Shown in pieces: positions 1-7,948 of a DNA stretch of 7,948 bases. How positions within the stretch are numbered: position 1 is the stretch's first letter; every line of letters begins with the position of its first letter. This DNA comes from JANNGZ01 sp031404155 (GTDB taxonomy: Bacteria > Pseudomonadota > Gammaproteobacteria > Burkholderiales > Burkholderiaceae_C). Made by a program: the position numbers and the translations under genes. The notes beneath the pieces are model-generated. The model worked only from the letters and a program-made list of their open reading frames with translations. It did no database searches and had not been told where the DNA came from. The stretch spans positions 1 to 7,948 of the forward strand of contig JANNGZ010000321.1 of the NCBI GenBank assembly GCA_031404155.1, given 5' to 3'.

Positions 1-26
1 GCGTCTAGGCGCGCCGAATCAGATCC

Positions 27-56
27 TGGCGCGGCATCGGTCCGCGCCATTTTTTT
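27..56 (+). terminator. Intrinsic (rho-independent) terminator upstream of hscB
   Basis: A perfect 8-bp GC-rich stem (TGGCGCGG at 27-34 paired with CCGCGCCA at 42-49) closes a 7-nt loop and is followed at once by seven T residues (50-56). This is the classic layout of a factor-independent terminator on the + strand. There is no matching T-run for the opposite direction. It should end transcription of whatever lies to the left of the window. If that is iscRSUA, as is usual in this group, hscB-hscA-fdx would need either read-through or its own promoter; I see no convincing promoter between 57 and 235. Confidence 0.8.
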
Positions 57-77
57 GCCACCGGTTCATCTCTCCAC

Positions 78-215
78 ATGAACGCCCCGCCTGGCCTCGT
101 CAACGCCGGCCCTGCAAATCCGGGCCGGGACATGCCCGAGCTCGTCACGAGCCGCGGCCCGTTTGGCGGTTACCCGGACAACGGCCTGTCGCTCTTTCTT
201 GAGAAGCCGCTGTGA
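78..215 (+). CDS. Possible small ORF (45 aa) overlapping the hscB start region; unrecognised
   Basis: An ATG at 78 opens a 45-codon frame ending at TGA 213-215; a second in-frame ATG at 132 would give 27 aa. Third positions are mostly G or C, most clearly after the second ATG. The C-terminal part contains the segment GPFGGYPDNGLSLFLEKPL. The stop overlaps a GTG (212-214) that could start a longer hscB, giving the GTGA overlap typical of translational coupling. It lies between an intrinsic terminator and hscB, so it would be the first ORF of the downstream transcript. I recognise no family: it does not look like the C-terminus of IscA, and it has no cysteines and no membrane segment. There is no clear Shine-Dalgarno before ATG 78. 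It may be a chance ORF in GC-rich DNA. Confidence 0.25.
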   Translation: MNAPPGLVNAGPANPGRDMPELVTSRGPFGGYPDNGLSLFLEKPL

Positions 216-235
216 GCAGCGGCCCGGGCGCGCAG

Positions 236-754
236 ATGAACCTCAGCGACGACGACTTCACCCTCTTCGGCCTGCCGCAGCGCTTTGCGCTCGACCGCGA
301 CGCGCTCGACGGCCGCTGGCGCGAGCTGCAATCGCAGGTGCACCCCGACCGCTTCGCCGCCGACGGCGCGGCGTCGCAGCGCGTGGCGATGCAATGGTCG
401 GTGCGGGTCAACCAGGCCTACCGCCGCTTGCGCGACCCGCTCAAGCGAGCGGCCTACCTTTGTGAGCTGCGTGGCGCACCGATCGAGGCCGAGAACAACA
501 CGGCGATGCCCAAGGCATTCCTGATGCAGCAGATGGCCTGGCGCGAGGCGCTCGACGACGCGGCCGATGTGGACGCTGTGCAGCAACTCGACAGCCGGAT
601 CGCCGCCGCCGAGCAGGGCCTCCTCGACGAACTGAGGGAGCAGCTCGACCAGCGCGGCGACGCAGCTCCCGCAGCCGCGCAGGTGAGAGCCCTCATGTTC
701 GTTGCGCGCTTTCGCGCCGACATCGATCGCCGGCTCGACACGCTGGGACAATGA
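236..754 (+). CDS. hscB: Fe-S protein assembly co-chaperone HscB (J-domain protein)
   Basis: HscB is the dedicated J-protein of the ISC pathway: it binds the scaffold IscU and stimulates the ATPase of HscA. From ATG 236 the product is 172 aa, matching the usual length (E. coli about 171). The N-terminal J domain starts with DDDFTLFGLP and carries the invariant HPD motif at residues 36-38 of this start. The conserved WSVRVNQAYRRLRDP block follows, then the ENNTAMPKAFLMQQMAWREAL segment that opens the C-terminal helical IscU-binding domain. A GTG at 212 would add eight residues (MSSGPGAQ). I prefer ATG 236 because family members begin close to the LFGLP motif, although a GAGAAG lies a few nt before GTG 212 and ATG 236 has no obvious ribosome binding site. 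hscA follows after a 78-nt repeat-bearing gap. Identity is firm; only the start is open. Confidence 0.95.
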   Translation: MNLSDDDFTLFGLPQRFALDRDALDGRWRELQSQVHPDRFAADGAASQRVAMQWSVRVNQAYRRLRDPLKRAAYLCELRGAPIEAENNTAMPKAFLMQQMAWREALDDAADVDAVQQLDSRIAAAEQGLLDELREQLDQRGDAAPAAAQVRALMFVARFRADIDRRLDTLGQ

Positions 755-767
755 AAGAGCGCGCCGG

Positions 768-819
768 ACACCAGCGCCGAACACCAGCACTGAACACCCG
801 CACCGAACACCAGCGCTGA
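768..819 (+). repeat. Four tandem copies of a 13-bp repeat between hscB and hscA
   Basis: The units are ACACCAGCGCCGA (768-780), ACACCAGCACTGA (781-793), ACACCCGCACCGA (794-806) and ACACCAGCGCTGA (807-819), perfectly contiguous. They fill most of the 78-nt gap between the hscB stop and the hscA ATG at 833. A further 12-nt match (CACCAGCGCCGA) lies inside the hscA N-terminal coding region at 878-889. An ATG at 751 overlaps the hscB TGA (ATGA) and opens a 22-codon frame running through the repeats to TGA 817-819, 13 nt before hscA. Since 13 is not a multiple of three, copy-number change would shift that frame. The repeat is directly visible; any role is unknown. Confidence 0.9.
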
Positions 820-832
820 GCATAACCACCCG

Positions 833-2749
<1,917 letters not shown>

Positions 2750-2769
2750 TCGAAACCCAAGAGCGCCGC

Positions 2770-3108
2770 ATGCCCGTCATCAAGATCCTGCCCCACGCCG
2801 AGTACTGCCCGCTCGGCGATTCGATCACCGCCGACAGCGGCACCTCGATCTGCGAGGCGCTGCTGGAAAACGGCATCGCGATCGAACATGCCTGCGAGAT
2901 GAGCTGCGCCTGCACCACCTGCCATGTGGTGGTGCGTGAGGGTTTTGATTCGCTCGGCGAGATGGACGAGAGCGAAGAAGATTTGCTCGACCGCGCCTGG
3001 GGGCTGGAGCCCAGCTCGCGCCTGTCGTGCCAGGCGATCCTGAGCAACCGCGATGTGACGATCGAGATACCGAAGTACACGATCAACCACGCGAAAGAAA
3101 ATCACTGA
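2770..3108 (+). CDS. fdx: ISC-type [2Fe-2S] ferredoxin
   Basis: This is the adrenodoxin-like ferredoxin of the ISC system, a soluble electron donor for cluster assembly on IscU and for IscS persulfide chemistry. The 112-aa product has the four cluster ligands Cys42, Cys48, Cys51 and Cys87, in the spacing CX5CX2C...C that is the same as in E. coli Fdx. The extra Cys46 inside the loop (CEMSCACTTC) is also typical of the family. The acidic stretch MDESEEDLLD (65-74) and the RLSCQ motif around Cys87 are characteristic. The start ATG lies 20 nt after the hscA stop, with a modest AAGAG-like site upstream. No iscX-like gene follows; an aminotransferase begins 37 nt downstream, with no good terminator between them. 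Confidence 0.97.
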   Translation: MPVIKILPHAEYCPLGDSITADSGTSICEALLENGIAIEHACEMSCACTTCHVVVREGFDSLGEMDESEEDLLDRAWGLEPSSRLSCQAILSNRDVTIEIPKYTINHAKENH

Positions 3109-3133
3109 GCCCGGCGCCGCGTCCGGCGATTTC

Positions 3134-3138
3134 AGGAG
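3134..3138 (+). promoter_or_regulatory. Shine-Dalgarno AGGAG for the aminotransferase
   Basis: AGGAG lies 7 nt before ATG 3146 and is one of the best ribosome binding sites in the window. It supports the chosen start and independent translation of this gene. Confidence 0.8.
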
Positions 3139-3145
3139 CCGCGAA

Positions 3146-4507
3146 ATGAACGCTCGCACGCCAGCGACCCCGCAGGCCACCCAGGTGCTGCACCGCCACC
3201 TGCACCAGCTGCCGCCGTGCGCGGTGTCGGGGCAGGGCGTGTGGCTGACTGACCGCGAAGGCAAGCGCTACATCGACGCGTCGGGCGGTGCCGCGGTGTC
3301 CTGCCTCGGGCATGGCCACCCGGACGTGCTCGCGGCGATGCACGCGCAGATCGACCAACTCGCCTACGCGCACACCAGCTTCTTCACCACCGGTGTGGCC
3401 GAGGAGCTGGCGGCGCGGCTCGTGGCGAACGCACCGGCCGGCATCAGCCACGCCTACTTCGTCAGCGGCGGCTCCGAGGCGATGGAGGCGGCGCTGAAGA
3501 TGGCGCGGCAATACTTCGTGGAGATCGGGCAGCCGCAGCGCACCCACTTCATCGCACGGCGCCAGAGTTACCACGGCAACACGCTCGGCGCGCTCGCGGT
3601 CGGCGGCAACGCCTGGCGCCGCGAGCCGTTTGCGCCGATCCTGATAGCGGCCACGCATGTGGCGCCCTGTTATCCGTACCGCGAGATGCATGAGGGCGAA
3701 ACGCCGCAGGCCTATGGCCAGCGGCTTGCGCAGGAGCTCGACGAGACGATTCAACGCTTGGGTTCGGACCGGGTGATCGCGTTTGTGGCCGAGACGGTCG
3801 GCGGCGCCACTGCCGGCGTGCTGGTTCCGGTGCCCGGCTACTTCAAGGCGGTGAAAGAGGTTTGCGACCGCCACGGCGTGTTGCTGATCCTCGACGAAGT
3901 GATGTGCGGCATGGGCCGCACCGGCACGCTGCACGCGTGTGAACAGGACGGCGTGGTGCCCGACCTGATCGCGATCGCCAAGGGCCTCGGCGGCGGCTAC
4001 CAGCCGATCGGCGCGGTGCTGGCGCAATCGCGCATCGTCGACGCGATGTCGCGTGGCAGCGGCTTCTTCCAGCATGGCCACACCTACCTCGGCCATGCCG
4101 TTGCTTGCGCAGCGGCGCTTGCGGTGCAGAAGGTGATCGAACGCGATGCGCTGCTGCCTCAGGTGCAAGCGCGCGGCGAGTACCTGATGGCCGCGCTGCG
4201 CCAGCGCTTCGGCGCCCACCCGCATGTCGGCGACCTGCGCGGTCGCGGCCTCTTCATCGGCGTGGAGTTGGTGCGCGAACGCGAGTCGAAGTCACCCTTC
4301 GAGCCGGCGCCGAAACTGCATGCGCGCATCAAGAAAGAAGCCATGTCGCGCGGCTTGATGGTTTACCCGATGGGCGGCACGGTGGACGGACTTCTCGGCG
4401 ATCATGTCCTGCTGGCGCCGCCGTTCATCAGCAGCGAGGCCGAGCTGGACCAGATCGTGTCCCGTTTCGGCGCCTCGCTCGATGCGGCCATCGCCTCCAT
4501 TTCATGA
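3146..4507 (+). CDS. Class III PLP-dependent aminotransferase, substrate unknown
   Basis: A fold-type I, class III (omega-amino-acid/ornithine type) aminotransferase of 453 aa, a normal family length, cytoplasmic and without a signal peptide. Visible motifs are the GHGHPDV block near the N-terminus, the phosphate-binding SGGSEA (107-112), Tyr142-His143-Gly144 that stacks on the cofactor ring, LILDEV with Asp250 contacting the pyridine nitrogen, and the Schiff-base Lys279 in AIAKGLGGGYQPIGAVL. GHTYLGH and the C-terminal RGRGLFIGVEL block complete the fold. These residues predict PLP-dependent transfer of an amino group to a keto acid such as pyruvate or 2-oxoglutarate, but not the amino donor. 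The gene sits 19 nt before a TAXI-TRAP binding protein, suggesting one transcript and a role in using an imported compound. Class III also includes racemases and BioA-like enzymes, so the specific activity stays open. Confidence 0.93.
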   Translation: MNARTPATPQATQVLHRHLHQLPPCAVSGQGVWLTDREGKRYIDASGGAAVSCLGHGHPDVLAAMHAQIDQLAYAHTSFFTTGVAEELAARLVANAPAGISHAYFVSGGSEAMEAALKMARQYFVEIGQPQRTHFIARRQSYHGNTLGALAVGGNAWRREPFAPILIAATHVAPCYPYREMHEGETPQAYGQRLAQELDETIQRLGSDRVIAFVAETVGGATAGVLVPVPGYFKAVKEVCDRHGVLLILDEVMCGMGRTGTLHACEQDGVVPDLIAIAKGLGGGYQPIGAVLAQSRIVDAMSRGSGFFQHGHTYLGHAVACAAALAVQKVIERDALLPQVQARGEYLMAALRQRFGAHPHVGDLRGRGLFIGVELVRERESKSPFEPAPKLHARIKKEAMSRGLMVYPMGGTVDGLLGDHVLLAPPFISSEAELDQIVSRFGASLDAAIASIS

Positions 4508-4513
4508 CCCACC

Positions 4514-4517
4514 GGAG
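4514..4517 (+). promoter_or_regulatory. Shine-Dalgarno GGAG deciding the start of the TRAP binding protein
   Basis: GGAG (within CGGAGAAAC) lies 9 nt before ATG 4527. It selects this ATG, which begins a proper signal peptide, over the in-frame ATG at 4404, which lies inside the aminotransferase gene. Confidence 0.75.
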
Positions 4518-4526
4518 AAACGCAAG

Positions 4527-5504
4527 ATGTTCTGCAAATCGACCCTGGGCGCCCTCGGCGCCGCCGCGATCATCGGCTCCACGCTCGGCGCTGCGCCCGC
4601 CGTGGCGCAGCAGAAGTTCGTCACCGTCGGCACCGGCGGTGTCACCGGCGTGTACTACGCCGCCGGCGGCGCCATCTGCCGGCTGGTCAACAAGGACCGC
4701 GCCAAACACGGCATTCGCTGCTCGGTGGAATCCACCGGCGGCTCGGTGTTCAACATCAACACGATCAAGGCCGGCGAGCTGGACATCGGCTTCGCGCAAA
4801 GCGACGTGCACTACAACGCCGCCAAGGGCCTGAACCAGTTCAAGGACGCGGCCTACGGCGACCTGCGCGCGGTGTTCTCGGTGCACCCCGAGCCCTTCAC
4901 CGTGCTGGCGCGCAAGGAAGCCAACATCAAGACCTTTGCCGACTTCAAGGGCAAGCGCTTCAACATCGGCAACCCGGGCTCGGGCACGCGCGCGTCGATG
5001 GAAGAACTGCTCGGCGCGATGGGCTGGAAGCTCGGCGACTTCTCTCTTGCCTCGGAGCTGAAGGCCGACGAACATGGCTCGGCGCTCTGCGACGGCAAGA
5101 TCGACGGCTTCTTCTACGCGGTGGGCCACCCGAGCGCCAACATCCAGGACCCGACCACCACCTGCGGCGCCAAGCTGGTGGCGCTCAGCGGCCCCCACGT
5201 CGACAAGCTGGTCGGCGAGAAGCCGTACTACGCCAAGGCAGTGATCCCCGGTGGCCTGTACCCCAACAACAGCGAAGGCGCGCAGACCTACGGCGTGCTC
5301 GCCACGGTGGTCGCGTCGAGCAAGGCGCCGGCCGAAACCGTGTACCAGGTGGTCAAGGCGGTGTTCGACAACTTCGACGAGTTCAAGAAGCTGCACCCGG
5401 CGCTGGCCAACCTGAAGCCCGAGGACATGGTCAAGGACGGGCTCTCGGCGCCGCTGCATGACGGGGCGGTGCGCTACTACAAGGAAAAGGGCTGGATCAA
5501 GTGA
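4527..5504 (+). CDS. TAXI family TRAP transporter solute-binding subunit
   Basis: Periplasmic binding protein of a tripartite ATP-independent periplasmic (TRAP) transporter, TAXI class, which hands a carboxylate-type ligand to the membrane permease. The 325-aa product begins with a Sec signal peptide (Lys4, then a hydrophobic Ala/Gly/Ile core) with a likely AVA-Q cleavage after residue 27. The mature protein starts with VTVGTGGVTGVYYAAGGAIC (32-51), the TAXI signature; ESTGGSVFNINTI (68-80), GELDIGFAQSD (83-93) and GNPGSGTR (148-155) follow. Mature cysteines at 51 and 65, and later in LCDGKIDG and TTTCGAKL, occur in conserved-looking positions and may form disulfides. There is one unusual Cys at position 3 of the signal peptide but no lipobox, so it should be soluble. 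Its partner is the fused permease after the 264-nt spacer. TAXI ligands reported elsewhere include glutamate and 2-oxoglutarate; none can be assigned here. Confidence 0.94.
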   Translation: MFCKSTLGALGAAAIIGSTLGAAPAVAQQKFVTVGTGGVTGVYYAAGGAICRLVNKDRAKHGIRCSVESTGGSVFNINTIKAGELDIGFAQSDVHYNAAKGLNQFKDAAYGDLRAVFSVHPEPFTVLARKEANIKTFADFKGKRFNIGNPGSGTRASMEELLGAMGWKLGDFSLASELKADEHGSALCDGKIDGFFYAVGHPSANIQDPTTTCGAKLVALSGPHVDKLVGEKPYYAKAVIPGGLYPNNSEGAQTYGVLATVVASSKAPAETVYQVVKAVFDNFDEFKKLHPALANLKPEDMVKDGLSAPLHDGAVRYYKEKGWIK

Positions 5505-5554
5505 CAGCCCCTCGCCTGAGGATGACCTCAGCCGGTCCCCCGAGGGGAGCGAAG

Positions 5555-5597
5555 GCCGCGGCTCCATGCCCGCCCGCGCGGGCATGGACGGCCCGAG
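5555..5597 (+). repeat. 43-bp hairpin element, copy A
   Basis: This copy starts with GCCGCGGCTCC and contains a perfect 11-bp stem (arms 5563-5573 and 5578-5588, core ATGCCCGC/GCGGGCAT, 4-nt loop). It matches copy B at 5645-5687 in 35 of 43 positions, and the differences within the stem are mostly compensatory. It resembles a REP-type extragenic palindrome in layout; I cannot assign it to a named family. Confidence 0.75.
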
Positions 5598-5622
5598 CGC
5601 CAGCCGCGTCCTGCGGCTGGCG
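5598..5622 (+). other. Perfect 10-bp hairpin directly after repeat copy A
   Basis: CGCCAGCCGC (5598-5607) pairs with GCGGCTGGCG (5613-5622) around a GTCCT loop. It abuts copy A without a gap, so the two hairpins could stack. There is no T-run after it, which argues against an intrinsic terminator. It has no counterpart next to copy B. Confidence 0.7.
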
Positions 5623-5644
5623 GGGGCCGGCTTGGCAGCTGAGT

Positions 5645-5687
5645 GCCGCGGCTCCGAGTCCGCCTGCGCGGACTTGGACGGCACGAA
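5645..5687 (+). repeat. 43-bp hairpin element, copy B
   Basis: The second copy starts exactly 90 bp after copy A, with the same GCCGCGGCTCC lead. It forms an 11-bp stem of identical geometry (arms 5653-5663 and 5668-5678, core AGTCCGC/GCGGACT, 4-nt loop) with one G-T wobble. Relative to copy A, a T-A pair has become A-T and a C-G pair has become T-A, so pairing is kept although the sequence changed. Confidence 0.75.
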
Positions 5688-5768
5688 GGCCATTGGCCTC
5701 TGGACGAGGGCGGCCCGGCGCTCGGCCCGCATGCCGCGCTCGGCTCGGTTGAGGCGCGGGCCGCTTCG

Positions 5769-7948
<2,180 letters not shown>

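Larger units (their letters stand above)
5505..5768 (+). other. Hairpin-rich spacer between TRAP binding protein and permease
   Basis: I see no convincing gene in these 264 nt. In order they hold: a 6-bp stem CTGAGG/CCTCAG with a 4-nt loop (5516-5531); a 5-bp stem TCCCC/GGGGA with a 3-nt loop (5536-5548); an 11-bp hairpin (5563-5588); a 10-bp hairpin (5598-5622); an 11-bp hairpin (5653-5678); a short palindrome AGGCCATTGGCCT (5687-5699); and a possible longer-range 8-bp pairing of GCGGCCCG (5710-5717) with CGGGCCGC (5757-5764), just before the permease start. No hairpin is followed by a T-run, so none is a normal intrinsic terminator. Such structures after a binding-protein gene often protect its mRNA or lower downstream expression; that role is inferred. 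Confidence 0.75.

Noticed and set aside
55..83. TTGCCA (55-60) with ATGAAC (78-83) as a promoter for hscB
   Set aside because: The -10 match to TATAAT is poor and the -35 overlaps the terminator T-run, so the evidence is too weak to call.
140..152. Palindrome GCTCGTCACGAGC upstream of hscB as an operator
   Set aside because: It is isolated, has no nearby promoter-like elements and matches no regulator site I know; it falls inside the possible small ORF.
3115..3128. Hairpin CGCCG/CGGCG between fdx and the aminotransferase as a terminator
   Set aside because: The stem is only 5 bp, and just three Ts follow, after an A. It is common by chance in GC-rich DNA.
3083..4225. Open frame of 380 codons on the minus strand
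   Set aside because: It is antisense to the aminotransferase, whose motifs and Shine-Dalgarno are clear; the reverse translation resembles no family.
4404..4526. Longer N-terminus for the TRAP binding protein from ATG 4404
   Set aside because: It would overlap the aminotransferase end and bury the signal peptide; ATG 4527 has a GGAG at the right distance and begins a normal signal sequence.

Overview
The window is about 8 kb of very GC-rich DNA with strong G/C preference at third codon positions. The gene set and protein wording point to a betaproteobacterium of the order Burkholderiales, possibly the Rubrivivax/Leptothrix/Methylibium side. This is an inference from protein resemblance, not a database match. 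All convincing genes lie on the + strand.

Left part (1-3108): the distal half of an ISC iron-sulfur cluster assembly locus, in the order hscB (J-domain co-chaperone), hscA (specialised Hsp70) and fdx ([2Fe-2S] ferredoxin). In the usual scheme HscB delivers the scaffold IscU to HscA, HscA uses ATP to promote cluster release, and Fdx supplies electrons. The scaffold genes iscS, iscU and iscA are not in the window. A strong intrinsic terminator lies at 27-56, just upstream of hscB. A possible 45-codon ORF sits between the terminator and hscB. The hscB-hscA gap holds four tandem copies of a 13-bp repeat.

Middle part (3146-5504): a class III PLP-dependent aminotransferase, then the exported solute-binding protein of a TAXI-type TRAP transporter 19 nt further on. 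Both have good Shine-Dalgarno sequences.

Right part (5505-7948): a 264-nt hairpin-rich spacer, then the fused 4TM/12TM TRAP permease, which is still open at the right edge. Two hairpins in the spacer are copies of one 43-bp element, offset by exactly 90 bp, and their base changes keep the stems paired. The binding protein and permease should form one sodium- or proton-driven carboxylate uptake system. The aminotransferase beside it suggests the imported compound, or a product of it, is transaminated; the substrate cannot be read from the sequence.

Most of the window is familiar housekeeping and transport. The unusual material is non-coding: the terminator before hscB, the 13-bp repeat array and the covarying hairpin pair.
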